From Oceanobacillus timonensis (GTDB lineage Bacteria; Bacillota; Bacilli; Bacillales; Amphibacillaceae), in NCBI RefSeq assembly GCF_900166635.1, contig NZ_LT800497.1:1816368-1880367 (forward strand): DNA of 64,000 nucleotides, read 5' to 3'. The translations under genes were made by a program, and so were the position numbers. Below are positions 35,743 through 45,119 of this stretch, piece by piece; the stretch's first letter is position 1, and each line of letters opens with the position of its first letter. The notes under the pieces are model-generated. The model ran no database searches. It was not told the origin of the DNA and was given only the letters and a program-made list of their open reading frames with translations.

Positions 35743-36675
35743 ATGAACATTCAAAACATCGTTATTGTTAGCCCAATGGTGAAGGAGTTAAAAGAATACA
35801 TAGAACAATATAAATTGAACAAAAGCATTCGTTACATAACCGAAGATGCTCTTACCGAAGAAGACTTGGATTGGGCTGATGCTTTTTGCGGCTTTCAAGT
35901 ACAGAAAGATACCGACTATAGTAAAGTAAAATGGGTACATTCTCTGGGAGCTGGCGTTGATGGCTTTTTGTATCATCAGGATTGGAATGAAAACGTATTA
36001 TTAACACGGACCGTTTGTTCGTTTGGACAGCGTATTGGTGAATATTGTTTAAGTTATATTCTTAAGGATGCACAAGCTCATCCAATTTTTTCAGCACAGC
36101 AGGGTGAAAAAGTTTGGAGAGAAATGACCCCTGCGTTATTGGATCAGAAAACCGCCGTGATTTATGGAACCGGGGAAATTGGAAGCAAGGTAGCTACAAT
36201 TCTATCTGGGTTTGGAATGAAGGTGTATGGTGTATCTTTAAGCGGGAAACAGAAGCCTGCTTTTAACCAAGTTGCAGCTGTTGACTCTGATGACTCGTTG
36301 ATAAAAGAAGCTGATTATGTAATGAATACATTGCCATTAACCGATAAAACAGCTGATTTATTTGATAAGCGATTCTTTGATCAAGTTGATCATATTGGAT
36401 TTATCAATGTGGGCAGAGGAAAGTCCGTCGTTGAAGAAGACTTGATAGAAGCAATCGATAGAGAAGAGGTGCGATTTGCAGTGTTGGATGTTTTCCGTGA
36501 AGAGCCGTTGTCGGACACACACCCTTTTTGGAAGCATCCGAATATAACGGTTACACCGCATATATCCGCTGTGACGACTGCTAAAGAAGCGGTGGATTGT
36601 TTTGTTAATACGCTGCATAAGGTGGAAGCGGGAGACGTTTTGGAAAATAAAGTGGATGTTCAAAAAGGATATTGA
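35743..36675 (+). CDS. D-isomer-specific 2-hydroxyacid dehydrogenase
   Basis: A 310-aa NAD(P)-dependent enzyme. The N-terminal substrate lobe has 'WVHSLGAGVDGF' (about 65-76), the cofactor loop is 'IYGTGEIGSKVA', and catalytic residues are Arg in 'NVGRGKSV', Glu in 'FREEPL' and His in 'TPHISAVT'. The pattern resembles the glyoxylate/hydroxypyruvate reductase A (GhrA) group, reducing small 2-keto acids; the exact substrate is unknown. Start after AGAAGGGAG. The gene appears monocistronic. Confidence 0.9.
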   Translation: MNIQNIVIVSPMVKELKEYIEQYKLNKSIRYITEDALTEEDLDWADAFCGFQVQKDTDYSKVKWVHSLGAGVDGFLYHQDWNENVLLTRTVCSFGQRIGEYCLSYILKDAQAHPIFSAQQGEKVWREMTPALLDQKTAVIYGTGEIGSKVATILSGFGMKVYGVSLSGKQKPAFNQVAAVDSDDSLIKEADYVMNTLPLTDKTADLFDKRFFDQVDHIGFINVGRGKSVVEEDLIEAIDREEVRFAVLDVFREEPLSDTHPFWKHPNITVTPHISAVTTAKEAVDCFVNTLHKVEAGDVLENKVDVQKGY

Positions 36676-36715
36676 AGGCTGTTTTATCATATCCAATCCA
36701 ATCATCCTTTTAATC

Positions 36716-36753
36716 AACAGAGAAAGAATCTATGATTCGATTCTTTCTCTGTT
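36716..36753. terminator. Perfect hairpin between convergent genes
   Basis: AACAGAGAAAGAATC (36716-36730) pairs perfectly with GATTCTTTCTCTGTT (36739-36753). The U tracts are short on both sides, so efficiency is uncertain. Confidence 0.6.
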
Positions 36754-36843
36754 TGAAAATGGAAGCTATACAAAAAAGATGCAACATGAAAATAAATGTG
36801 CAAACCTATTTTCAAAATCTGCAGAAAACCATTTTGTTATTTC

Positions 36844-37980
36844 TTATGCCATTTGGTTATCTTTTTTCACAATAACCTTTCTAATCAAAATAAAAATACC
36901 TCTTCCCGCTTTAAGAAGGATATATACAGGAACCCATCCAATCAAAATAATAATATTAGTTGAAATAATGAAGATAATCATCGGCGGATTTTCGGTAAAT
37001 AAAGATATAATCCATGCTGGAATACTGTGACCTGCCATTATAATAAGGAAATAAAAGAACGGAAGAAACCATTTTGTATAAGCCCTCCAAAAAACACTGA
37101 TAATAGGGAGCAGTATGTTGATGCCAATCACACCAAAAATAAACAATATCCCTATTTCCCAATAAGCATTATCATCATCGACAGGTTGCCATGGAAGGAC
37201 AGTTACACCAAGAATCAATGCATAAACTAATAGGAGTATACCTATTCTAATCTCCCATTTCCTTGTCCGTTGTTTCACTGTAATCACAGGTTGTTTCTCA
37301 TGAGGTTTCCAGGGAAGAAAGCGATTCTTTCCTATTTTTCTTCCTATTTTTTGAGGGAATTTTTTCCCATCCCATGGTTCACCTTCTAACTGATTAAAGT
37401 CCGTTTGATATTTTTGACGTTTTAAAAAGGCCGGACGGAGATCATAATCCGTTTGAAAAAATGACACCCCTTTATCCTGAAAACGGGCTACCCAATTGTA
37501 AAATTCTTCTTCATTAAAAAATTCTCTTATATAATATTGATCATCTATGTATTTAAAAACCATCAGTTTTCCTACATAATGCTGATGTTCATTAGAGTAA
37601 GATTCTTTGATGTTATTTCCTACAATGACTTCCCGGATAGAATCAAATAACATGGCTATTTCTTCTTTTTCCCCTGTCTTATAATCAATAATAGTTTGGA
37701 AATACCCATTCTCATTTAATTCATAGTTAATTTCATATCTTTCTATGTTTTTTTTCTGTTCCATAAAAATAACAAAAGTCAGGCCGGATAGGAAGCTGAT
37801 AATAGCGCAAATACTTACTAATATCCAATTAATTGGATGTAAGAATAGAAAATAGATTCCTCCTCCTGTAAAAAGGAGACAAACGATAAAAGAAATTGTT
37901 ATGTTTTGACGGATCTTATCCCTTGTTTCTGGAGGAGGCTGATTTGAACCTGTTATCGGTTTATGTAGATTATTTTCGAT
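36844..37980 (-). CDS. Membrane protein with probable ATC start
   Basis: The first ATG in frame is at 37764, but the frame stays open for 72 more codons. These encode a polar N-terminus and two hydrophobic helices ('ISFIVCLLFTGGGIYFLF' and 'ILVSICAIISFLSGLTFVIF'). A perfect ribosome binding site AAGGAGG (plus-strand 37989-37995) stands eight bases before the ATC at 37980-37978, and no ATG, GTG or TTG lies between. The 378-aa product then has two N-terminal helices, a ~190-aa soluble domain and four C-terminal helices, the same plan as the 373-aa protein at 55575. Either a rare ATC start or a start-codon mutation. Function unknown. Confidence 0.65.
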   Translation of the reverse strand: MENNLHKPITGSNQPPPETRDKIRQNITISFIVCLLFTGGGIYFLFLHPINWILVSICAIISFLSGLTFVIFMEQKKNIERYEINYELNENGYFQTIIDYKTGEKEEIAMLFDSIREVIVGNNIKESYSNEHQHYVGKLMVFKYIDDQYYIREFFNEEEFYNWVARFQDKGVSFFQTDYDLRPAFLKRQKYQTDFNQLEGEPWDGKKFPQKIGRKIGKNRFLPWKPHEKQPVITVKQRTRKWEIRIGILLLVYALILGVTVLPWQPVDDDNAYWEIGILFIFGVIGINILLPIISVFWRAYTKWFLPFFYFLIIMAGHSIPAWIISLFTENPPMIIFIISTNIIILIGWVPVYILLKAGRGIFILIRKVIVKKDNQMA

Positions 37981-38221
37981 GTTGATTTCCTCCTTTGTTT
38001 CTTCTTGTTATCCATTGCTTTTGATGTAGTCATGGATAGATATCATGTTACCATATCCTGTTTATGTTATAAATGAGAAAAAAGGGAACACTCTAATATT
38101 TAATTATACATTGGAATATATTTGAAAATATTGTTTCTTTGTTTAAATATGCAAATACAGGGAATAAATACGAAGAAAGCAAAATTCATGTTTTGTTTTA
38201 TAAGTTCAAGGAGGAGTTAAG

Positions 38222-38977
38222 ATGAGATTGCAAGATAAAGTTACATTAATCACAGGAGCTGGAACAGGTATTGGAAAAGAGACAGCTCACTTATTTGCAA
38301 AAGAAGGCGCAAAGCTTATTTTGACAGATGTCAATGTGGATGGTGTGAAAGAAACAGAAAAGGAAGTCAAAGACCTTGGAGCAGAGGCTATTTCGATAAA
38401 GCATGATGTGAGTCAGGAAGCGGATTGGCAAGAAGTTGTTAAAAAAGCAGTTGATCAGTTTGGTACCATTGACGTCTTGTTCAACAACGCCGGTATTTAT
38501 ATCATCAAGCCAATCACAGAAATCGAGTTAGATACATGGAATAAATTAATGAATATCAATGTGACAGGTACATTCTTAGGTATGAAGCATGTATTGCCAG
38601 TGATGCAGAAGCAAAAAAGTGGTTCCATTATCAATGCTTCTTCTGTTGCAGGACTCGGCGGAGCACCTGGACATGCTTTATATGGCGCAAGCAAAGGCGC
38701 TGTCCGCATTATGAGTAAGGATGTTGCGATGGAAGTTGCTAGAGATCAAATTCGCGTGAACTCTATCCATCCTGGTTATATTGACACGCAGATGGCAGAT
38801 TATGGAGCAGAGCAGCAAGGAAAATCTACAGATGAAGTTGGAGAAGGGTATCCGCTTGGCCGGTTAGGAAAGCGGGCTGAGGTAGCGAAAACGGTGCTAT
38901 TCTTAGCATCGGATGATTCTTCTTATACGACAGGATCAGAATTTCCAATTGATGGCGGGGCTACAAACTCGCTTTAG
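38222..38977 (+). CDS. Short-chain dehydrogenase/reductase
   Basis: A 251-aa classical SDR. The cofactor loop is 'TGAGTGIG' (11-18), with 'NNAG' near 89, catalytic Ser140/141 and Tyr154-x-x-x-Lys158 in 'YGASK', and the end 'YTTGSEFPIDGG'. An Asp after strand 2 ('LTDVNVDG') suggests preference for NAD(H). It is related to 3-oxoacyl-ACP reductases and cyclopentanol/glucose dehydrogenase-like SDRs; the substrate is unknown. Start after AAGGAGGAG; ends at a terminator. Confidence 0.9.
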   Translation: MRLQDKVTLITGAGTGIGKETAHLFAKEGAKLILTDVNVDGVKETEKEVKDLGAEAISIKHDVSQEADWQEVVKKAVDQFGTIDVLFNNAGIYIIKPITEIELDTWNKLMNINVTGTFLGMKHVLPVMQKQKSGSIINASSVAGLGGAPGHALYGASKGAVRIMSKDVAMEVARDQIRVNSIHPGYIDTQMADYGAEQQGKSTDEVGEGYPLGRLGKRAEVAKTVLFLASDDSSYTTGSEFPIDGGATNSL

Positions 38978-39289
38978 GAGAATGAGTCAGTCGATAGAGA
39001 AGAGACTATGATATAGTTGATCAAAAAATGGTTTCGATTGTCCAAATGAGATAATTGGAGCCATTTTTGATTTGTTTCAAATAAAAATAATCGACATCCA
39101 GAAATAGACTGTACCAGTAATAATTGCAACGGATTTGAGATTCAATCATGCACTTGCTTTAGCATACCTGAAACTTCTAGATATCCAGCGCTTCCTCTAA
39201 ATTGAAATTTACTTATTGCGTAGACTGGAAACTTTACAATAAAAAGTATTATTCTTATAATTAAGAAAAGTCTATTGTGGAGGGATTAA
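38978..39289. other. Intergenic region with one terminator
   Basis: About 310 bases. Apart from the terminator 39021-39070 and the ribosome binding site GTGGAGGG before 39290, no gene or repeat is seen. Confidence 0.5.
39021..39070 (+). terminator. Intrinsic terminator after the SDR gene
   Basis: TCAAAAAATGG (39021-39031) pairs with CCATTTTTGA (39061-39070), with some inner pairing. Confidence 0.65.
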
Positions 39290-39652
39290 ATGGTTAAAAG
39301 AGAAAACCGTACATTTCACTGCAACCGTTGCGGACGTTATCATAAGGAATACGAAATGGACAACATGGAGGGGAATTTCTTTCATGATTTTAGCGCCTAT
39401 TTTGGATATGGAAGTCCGTACGATGATTGTTTTTTTGAATTTACTTTATGCGAGTTATGCATGTTCGAGATTGCAAAAGATTTCAAACATACTCCTGTGA
39501 TACTGGATAAAGATCCCTTTGCACCGCCAGAAGAACAAGTTGTACCATTTGATTATAATGAGTTCCAAAGAAGGCGAACTGAGCCAACCCCCTATTATAA
39601 AAGTTTATTTATAGATAATTATAATGACATAGAGAATTTACCTAAAAAATAA
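39290..39652 (+). CDS. Small zinc-ribbon-like protein (120 aa)
   Basis: Soluble protein with two CxxC knuckles: 'HCNRCGRY' (about 10-17) and 'LCELCMFEI' (about 55-63). Together they can bind one zinc ion. The remainder is rich in aromatic and acidic residues ('FFHDFSAYFGYGSPYDDCFF'). I do not recognise the family. It stands alone between two terminators. A role in nucleic-acid or protein binding is possible but not shown. Confidence 0.65.
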   Translation: MVKRENRTFHCNRCGRYHKEYEMDNMEGNFFHDFSAYFGYGSPYDDCFFEFTLCELCMFEIAKDFKHTPVILDKDPFAPPEEQVVPFDYNEFQRRRTEPTPYYKSLFIDNYNDIENLPKK

Positions 39653-39655
39653 AGT

Positions 39656-39695
39656 GATAAAACCTGTAGTTCACTCTGAACAGCAGGTTTTTATC
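39656..39695 (+). terminator. Intrinsic terminator
   Basis: GATAAAACCTG (39656-39666) pairs with CAGGTTTTTATC (39684-39695), with inner GTTCA/TGAAC. Confidence 0.8.
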
Positions 39696-39823
39696 TGCTG
39701 GACAAGAAGTGAAAGTTAAAGTAATGGCAAAAGAATAAAGCCATCTCATTATTCATGACAAACCGTATGCTTATCCTATATAGTATAGATAGAGATGTCT
39801 AACGTGATAAGAGGCGAGTGAAA

Positions 39824-40450
39824 ATGACAAACAAAGAACCCAAACTAACGAAAAAACAAATCGCAATATTAGAAGCAGCCACAGATTTATTCGCAGAAAA
39901 AGGGTATGCAGGAACATCGACGAGTGAAATTGCCAATAAAGCAGAGGTGGCAGAAGGAACGATTTTTAAGCATTTTAAATCGAAAAAAGGCTTGCTGATG
40001 GCAGTTGTTTCACCAATGATGATAAAATGGCTTGCACCAATGATAAAAAAAGATCTGAATAAGGTGCTTGATCAGGAATTTGAATATTTTCAAGATTTTA
40101 TTCGTGCCATGATCGAAAATCGAAAAGAATTTATCCATAATAATTGGCCGATGTTAAAAATTTTAGTTCAGGAAATTCCGTTTCATCCCGATTTGAAAGA
40201 AAAGTTTATTGAATATGTCGGGAATGATATTTTTGATAAGCTGCGGGAAATCGTCAAGTATTATCAAGACAAAGGACAGCTGGCTGATATGAAGGCGGAT
40301 ACGATTATACGCACCGTGGCTACATCAATTTTATCGTATATTGTAGCACGTTATGTGTTTCTTCCGGAAATCAATTGGGATGAAGAAGAAGTGGAGACGG
40401 AAAGAATTATACAAATACTGGAGAGCGGCATTATACGGCAGAATAAATAG
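39824..40450 (+). CDS. TetR/AcrR-family transcriptional regulator
   Basis: A 208-aa one-component regulator. The N-terminal helix-turn-helix spans about 8-55 ('LEAATDLFAEKGYAGTSTSE' then 'VAEGTIFKHFKSKKGLL'), followed by a helical ligand and dimer domain. A GTG at 39818 is in frame but only three bases from GAGG; ATG at 39824 has normal spacing. No efflux gene is adjacent on the same strand, so its target is unclear. The ABC-2 exporter at 59.9-61.8 kb has a TetR-type palindrome but is far away. Confidence 0.9.
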   Translation: MTNKEPKLTKKQIAILEAATDLFAEKGYAGTSTSEIANKAEVAEGTIFKHFKSKKGLLMAVVSPMMIKWLAPMIKKDLNKVLDQEFEYFQDFIRAMIENRKEFIHNNWPMLKILVQEIPFHPDLKEKFIEYVGNDIFDKLREIVKYYQDKGQLADMKADTIIRTVATSILSYIVARYVFLPEINWDEEEVETERIIQILESGIIRQNK

Positions 40451-40459
40451 CGTTGAAAG

Positions 40460-40507
40460 AAAGATTCCACAGATCTTCATTTAGCAGAAGGTCTATGGAA
40501 TCTTTTT
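40460..40507 (+). terminator. Intrinsic terminator after the TetR gene
   Basis: The arm from AAAGATTCC (40460-40468) through AGATCTTC pairs with GAAGGTCT...GGAATCTTT (40487-40505), then TT. Confidence 0.8.
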
Positions 40508-40529
40508 CAATTTATTAACGGAAACCGTC

Positions 40530-40808
40530 TTATTCTCTATTTTTTCGCTGCTCTTTAATGGGATAAAAAATATAATAAAAGAAAATGCCGGTTAAAAAAG
40601 AAAGAATACATCCCGAGAGAGATAGTTGAGAATAAAATCCGCCTTGATTTGTTTCCATCTCAAATAGACCAGTCCCGAAGATAGTAGCATGGATTGGTAT
40701 ACCTAAAATAGAAAACATTTTCAGGATAAAGGGTGCGCAAAGAATGATTAAAACATAAATCATAACAAAGCCGAACCCGCATAATATACTCTGCAGTATT
40801 TTCATCAT
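40530..40808 (-). CDS. Small two-helix membrane protein (92 aa)
   Basis: Hydrophobic segments at about residues 7-32 and 62-82 frame a polar loop ('FEMETNQGGFYSQ'), and the C-terminus is basic ('IKEQRKNRE'). The start has GAAGG seven bases upstream. Family not recognised. It converges on the TetR gene, whose terminator may also serve it. Confidence 0.55.
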   Translation of the reverse strand: MMKILQSILCGFGFVMIYVLIILCAPFILKMFSILGIPIHATIFGTGLFEMETNQGGFYSQLSLSGCILSFLTGIFFYYIFYPIKEQRKNRE

Positions 40809-40978
40809 GAATTGCCTTCTTTCAATAAATCAATTTGTGCTATTTATTGAATGTTTTAGCTTATTATACCCGGGTATAATGAAAGCTGCATAAAGCGGAG
40901 CATACTTTAACCCATTTATCATAATTGGAAAGAAATGACTTCGATCATATGCATGAATCAGATAAAAAGCAACTTATA

Positions 40979-42475
40979 TTATTCCTTTAACAGATACCAT
41001 CTGTCAAATGCTTTGCACCACCCGATAGGAAGATGGTTTATCTTTGTATACATGATAGGCTTGGCGCGATTACTAACGATGATAGAGGCTAAGCCCAGTT
41101 TTTGCTGGAAAATATTACGTGTTATTTGTAATTCCGCAATCTTCTTTTTCTTAGTCAAGAAAACCCTTGTCTGAAAACCGCCAGTCTTGAACTGCACACA
41201 TGTCTTGTTTATCGTATAGCGGGTTTGATAAGAAGAGAGCAGCCTGGACACTATGACTAAAATGAAAATAAGGACGGAAAGTATCCACCAGGGTATTTTC
41301 AAGCCTAAAATGTCAGGTCTGACAAAGTAAAGTAAGCCTGTTGCAATCATCCAAAACCAGCTGGGCTTTAGCATCTGAAGCAGCCAAGCTTTTTTAGGCA
41401 AACGATTCATTTCCGAAGTCACCTGATAAGCCGGTAATATTTCTTCAATCATTGTGTATGCACGCTGTACAGGAAGAAAAGGATACAGTCTGTTCACTTC
41501 TGCATCTTCACTGCCTGTAGTTCCTGCGCAAATCAATTTTATTTCCGCAATTCCAAGAGCTCGTTTTATCCATGATTGATGTACGGTGACAGCTTGCACA
41601 TTTGCTTTGGAAATAGTAAAGGTAGTTCTCTCTGAAAATCCCTGTGTAACGTAAATCTTTTCGATATCAGAAGCAATTTCATATTTGCCAAATCGAAATA
41701 TGGTTAACACGGTGCCGGCAGCTATCGCAATCAGTATGATCAAGATGATGGAAACGAGAATAATCCACCAGGGCCAAGCGTCCAGAATATCGGTGAACAC
41801 ATCTTCCGCTTGTGCGCCGATAGAAAACAATTGTATGAAGTTTGATAGGAGCGACCATACAATGGGAAACACAGCTATAAAACTAAAGGATGCTAAGGAA
41901 GCTTTGAAAATATCATAGGCTGTCGGCGAGAAATGAACGATAGGATCTGCATTATACGTATCTGTTTGAACGTTTTCAGATACCGGGCCCGGGAATTCTT
42001 TCTCATAGGTATTTTCTGAACGGTTCAAGCTTCTTGTTGCACGAATGTGTTTTTCAATTTCCTGTGCTTCTTTCTGTGTTAGAACATGAAAGGTTACCGT
42101 GCTATTATCTCCAGCTGTGCTCGTTTCCAACGTAAGTGAGGTCATGTTGACCATGCGATGGAATAGGGAAGCTTTCCGCCTGGTATGCTGAATTGTTGCA
42201 TAGGATATCGTTCGGCTGCTTGTTATCACGAGACGCCGGTTTAGCTGCAGATTTTCATTTCCAACTTTATATTTGCTGGTAAACCATCGAATGGGAATTG
42301 CCAAAAGAATAAGCAGAAAGATCAAAACGATTGCCAAACGGCCATAGGTAAACAGCCAAAAATCAGAATTTGCTCGAATAATAAATAAAAACAGGAATAA
42401 GAAGAACATGTTTTTAATCAAGCGCCAAATATCGTAGACCATAAGCAGGGGATGATACCGTTTTTCTTGATTCAT
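40979..42475 (-). CDS. ydbT: YdbT-like membrane protein with bacterial PH domains
   Basis: A 498-aa protein with pairs of membrane helices (about 12-60, 195-260, 375-410) alternating with three bacterial PH (bPH2) domains. These are seen as 'YKVGNENLQLNRRLVITSSR', 'RFGKYEIASDIEKIYVTQGF' and 'YTINKTCVQFKTGGFQTRVF'. It matches B. subtilis YdbT in size and layout. Its start overlaps the ydbS stop by four bases (ATGA), the usual coupled pair. In B. subtilis the SigW-controlled ydbST operon protects against a bacteriocin-like compound; here it sits downstream of an ABC transporter operon, supporting an envelope-defence role. Confidence 0.88.
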   Translation of the reverse strand: MNQEKRYHPLLMVYDIWRLIKNMFFLFLFLFIIRANSDFWLFTYGRLAIVLIFLLILLAIPIRWFTSKYKVGNENLQLNRRLVITSSRTISYATIQHTRRKASLFHRMVNMTSLTLETSTAGDNSTVTFHVLTQKEAQEIEKHIRATRSLNRSENTYEKEFPGPVSENVQTDTYNADPIVHFSPTAYDIFKASLASFSFIAVFPIVWSLLSNFIQLFSIGAQAEDVFTDILDAWPWWIILVSIILIILIAIAAGTVLTIFRFGKYEIASDIEKIYVTQGFSERTTFTISKANVQAVTVHQSWIKRALGIAEIKLICAGTTGSEDAEVNRLYPFLPVQRAYTMIEEILPAYQVTSEMNRLPKKAWLLQMLKPSWFWMIATGLLYFVRPDILGLKIPWWILSVLIFILVIVSRLLSSYQTRYTINKTCVQFKTGGFQTRVFLTKKKKIAELQITRNIFQQKLGLASIIVSNRAKPIMYTKINHLPIGWCKAFDRWYLLKE

Positions 42476-42966
42476 GTGTCCCGCTCCTTTACATTCGCAT
42501 AGCCTGCGATTTGCTGTCGCAGTTCCATCGCCTCTGTTTCATCTAAAGCGGGAATGGTATGCTCCGTTGTTATCGTGTTGACCTTCAGCTGATAAAGCTG
42601 ATATTTTCTCATGAATGGTCCTTGATGAATGGATACGGATTGGATCTTCGTCATGGGTATCATCTGATGTTTTTGGAAAAGCGCTCCTGACCTTAATTGT
42701 AAAAATTCCTCACTGACCCCAAAACGCCAATGCTGATACCGTCTTTGGAGCTTGAAAGGGGTGAAGCTCATATCAATAATCGTGAACAAAATCAGCCCCA
42801 TGATGATCCAAGCTATCCATTCTTTCCATGAAAAAGAATAGCTAAGATAGAGGAATAGACCAAGTATACCTAAGCCAATTACATTCGATAGGATTTCATT
42901 CATAAGCCAAACCTTGATACTATATTTGGATAGTTTGCGTTGTGGTGCTGGAATGTCTTTTATCAA
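42472..42966 (-). CDS. ydbS: YdbS-like PH-domain membrane protein
   Basis: A 164-aa protein with two helices (about 28-66) followed by one bacterial PH domain. The domain has the typical 'HWRFGVSEEFLQLRSGALFQ' start and a following 'MIPMTKIQSVSIHQGPFMRK'. It is the usual partner of YdbT, translationally coupled to it. The gene starts 45 bases after the ABC ATPase gene on the same strand with no terminator between, so it is probably part of that operon. Confidence 0.88.
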   Translation of the reverse strand: MIKDIPAPQRKLSKYSIKVWLMNEILSNVIGLGILGLFLYLSYSFSWKEWIAWIIMGLILFTIIDMSFTPFKLQRRYQHWRFGVSEEFLQLRSGALFQKHQMIPMTKIQSVSIHQGPFMRKYQLYQLKVNTITTEHTIPALDETEAMELRQQIAGYANVKERDT

Positions 42967-43011
42967 ATTAAATCACCTTTCATTTTTCCTGCTTTGTTAT
43001 ACAGACTTCAT

Positions 43012-43923
43012 TTACTCTAGATTAAGAAAAATTTCCTCAAGGGACGGTTCGTCTACTTCTAGTCGAAATACATCGATGTCCTGCCTTACAAATTGTTTAT
43101 TTACTTGCGGAATATGCTCCTTTGAGGGAACGATGATTTCGGAAGCTGTTTCCCCGATTTGAATTTTTTCGACAAGCGCTGAAAAGGAAGACTGTAAGTG
43201 TACTTGCTCCTTATTAGAGAGAGCCCGATGATGAATATGAATCACGATGTCCTGCTGATATTGTTCCCGCAGCTGCTTCATCGTTCCCTGCGTTTGAATG
43301 CTTCCCTTGTTCATAATCGCAATCTCATCACATAATTTCTCTACTTCATTTAAATTGTGAGAGGTTAGTAGAATCGTAGTTCCTTGTGAAGCAATTTCCT
43401 TGATTAATGCATGAATATTCAAAACGGCGTTGGCATCCACGCCGGATGTTGGTTCGTCCAAAAAGAGCAGCTTAGGCTGATGAATAATGCTTTGGGCGAT
43501 GCCCAGTTTCTTTTTCATTCCAAACGAAAACTTTTTTACTTTGACATGGACAGCGTCCTCTAAACCGACTTTGGTGAGAACATGGATAATATCCTGCTTG
43601 GAAAGCGATTGTTTGACTAATTTTTGAAAGTAGTTTAAATGCTGGTATGCTGTTAAATCATCATAAAAGGTAGAATAATCCGGCAGTACACCAATCTCTT
43701 TTTGAATCGATTCAAGTCTTTTTTCAGGATGTCCCAAAACTTCAAAGGAACCGGAGCTGGGCTTGATAAGTCCGGTTACCATATTGATAAACGTGGATTT
43801 GCCTGCTCCATTTTTTCCAAGAAAGCCAAAAATCGTACCCTCGGGAATGTGTAAATCAACGGAATCAACAACTATTTTCTTTCCATATGATTTAGTTAAC
43901 TGATGTGTTTGCAAAGCTTCCAT
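43012..43923 (-). CDS. ABC transporter ATP-binding protein
   Basis: A 303-aa ATPase. Walker A is 'GFLGKNGAGKST', the signature 'FSFGMKKKLGIAQ', Walker B 'LLFLDEPTSGVD' and the switch 'LLTSHNLNE'. The C-terminal ~85 residues are the accessory domain seen in ABC-2 exporters. Its start directly abuts the permease stop (43924). It powers the permease encoded just upstream in the transcript. Likely controlled by the divergent two-component system at 45.2 kb. Confidence 0.93.
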   Translation of the reverse strand: MEALQTHQLTKSYGKKIVVDSVDLHIPEGTIFGFLGKNGAGKSTFINMVTGLIKPSSGSFEVLGHPEKRLESIQKEIGVLPDYSTFYDDLTAYQHLNYFQKLVKQSLSKQDIIHVLTKVGLEDAVHVKVKKFSFGMKKKLGIAQSIIHQPKLLFLDEPTSGVDANAVLNIHALIKEIASQGTTILLTSHNLNEVEKLCDEIAIMNKGSIQTQGTMKQLREQYQQDIVIHIHHRALSNKEQVHLQSSFSALVEKIQIGETASEIIVPSKEHIPQVNKQFVRQDIDVFRLEVDEPSLEEIFLNLE

Positions 43924-44619
43924 TTATAAATCCCTCTTTCTAAAGATGAATAAGCTTAATACAATAAATAAAACGGGAAAAAGCACTACGAAATAAGCAT
44001 AGTAACTGTGCGTTTCTTCCTGTATGTAATAAAAATAAGGTGTAACATAGCCAATGGTTTTCATAAAAAGATTGTCTGTCCCTGTACTCCATAAACCAAG
44101 CACCGGCAAAGCAACCGAAATAATGATTCCTAAAAACATACTTAAAGATGGCTTTGGAATAACGGTTGATAGAAATAGTGTCAGGCCGATAAAGTAAGAC
44201 ACAAAAATAATCGCTTGAATCAGATTTAAAATGGAAAACGATTTTGAAAATGGAATGATGAGTAACAAAGCGACAGTAAGGCATACAGCCCAAAATAAAA
44301 AGCTCCCGATAAATTTGCCAAGGATAATATTACGCCGACTTGTCTTTGTTGCTAAAAAACGGATGGTCCGTGTATCCATTTCTTTATTGACGATGTTGTG
44401 GGATAAGCTGGTTACAAACAAAGGCGCAGCTAAAATTAATAAAAGCATTAATCCCATTATATAAGCATCCTGTCCAAGTCCTAAATCCTGAAGGGGAGCT
44501 TCAAATTGGCGGACTAATCTGGCGGCGCCGACTGTAACACCAAATAAGACGGCAATGATTAAACATGAGCGGATGCTCGTAAATAAACTTTTAAACTCTC
44601 TAAAAGCGATTGTAAACAT
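43924..44619 (-). CDS. ABC-2-type permease
   Basis: A 231-aa membrane protein with six predicted helices (about 18-35, 50-70, 98-125, 130-150, 155-175, 205-225). The loop 'NIVNKEMDTRTIRFLATKTS' is the conserved ABC-2/NatB-like cytoplasmic segment preceding helix 3. It is the second gene of the minus-strand operon, with the DUF4064-like gene 20 bases upstream. Substrate unknown; an antimicrobial peptide or lipid is plausible. Confidence 0.85.
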   Translation of the reverse strand: MFTIAFREFKSLFTSIRSCLIIAVLFGVTVGAARLVRQFEAPLQDLGLGQDAYIMGLMLLLILAAPLFVTSLSHNIVNKEMDTRTIRFLATKTSRRNIILGKFIGSFLFWAVCLTVALLLIIPFSKSFSILNLIQAIIFVSYFIGLTLFLSTVIPKPSLSMFLGIIISVALPVLGLWSTGTDNLFMKTIGYVTPYFYYIQEETHSYYAYFVVLFPVLFIVLSLFIFRKRDL

Positions 44620-44638
44620 AAATTCATCTCCTCGTTTC

Positions 44639-45061
44639 CTATGTATACTTGCCGGCAGAACGACTGTGGTTTATCGCCATGATTTCGGCAATCAAATAGA
44701 TTATACCGCCGAAAATCCCTAAACCGATTGTTGAAAGTGTGCCAAGTATGGCTATTCCAATTAAAAGCATTCCAGCCGATTTTCCTCTAGCTTCTTTTTT
44801 CAATAAGTAAATAGCTGCGGACCCTAAGATTATCCAGGTGAAGGAAATAACAGCTAAATAGATAAACAGATAACCAATATAGCTGATGATTTGCTGTTCG
44901 CTGAATTCAACTATATTTTCATCCTCCATAAAAGACTGGACTAACTCCAGTGTCTCAGGGCTTCCCTCGACATTGCCATACAACAGGATGCTTCCTGCGA
45001 ATAGTACGCCAAGTAATAAAATGCCAATGGCTGTTAAAATCATTTCTGCTTGGTGTTTCAT
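44639..45061 (-). CDS. DUF4064-like small membrane protein
   Basis: A 140-aa protein with three to four helices (about 8-28, 58-85, 95-130). The pattern, with helix pairs around a Gly-rich 'IGIAILGTLSTIGLGIFGG' and ending in 'AEIMAINHSR', fits DUF4064-type proteins of Bacilli. GTG at 45067 is in frame but two bases from AAGGAG; ATG at 45061 was chosen. It is the first gene of a five-gene operon (this gene, permease, ATPase, ydbS, ydbT). Confidence 0.7.
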   Translation of the reverse strand: MKHQAEMILTAIGILLLGVLFAGSILLYGNVEGSPETLELVQSFMEDENIVEFSEQQIISYIGYLFIYLAVISFTWIILGSAAIYLLKKEARGKSAGMLLIGIAILGTLSTIGLGIFGGIIYLIAEIMAINHSRSAGKYT

Positions 45062-45119
45062 ATCCACTACTCCTTCTTATGTTTCTTTACGTTCACTCTA
45101 GCAAACGCAGCTGTCTGCT

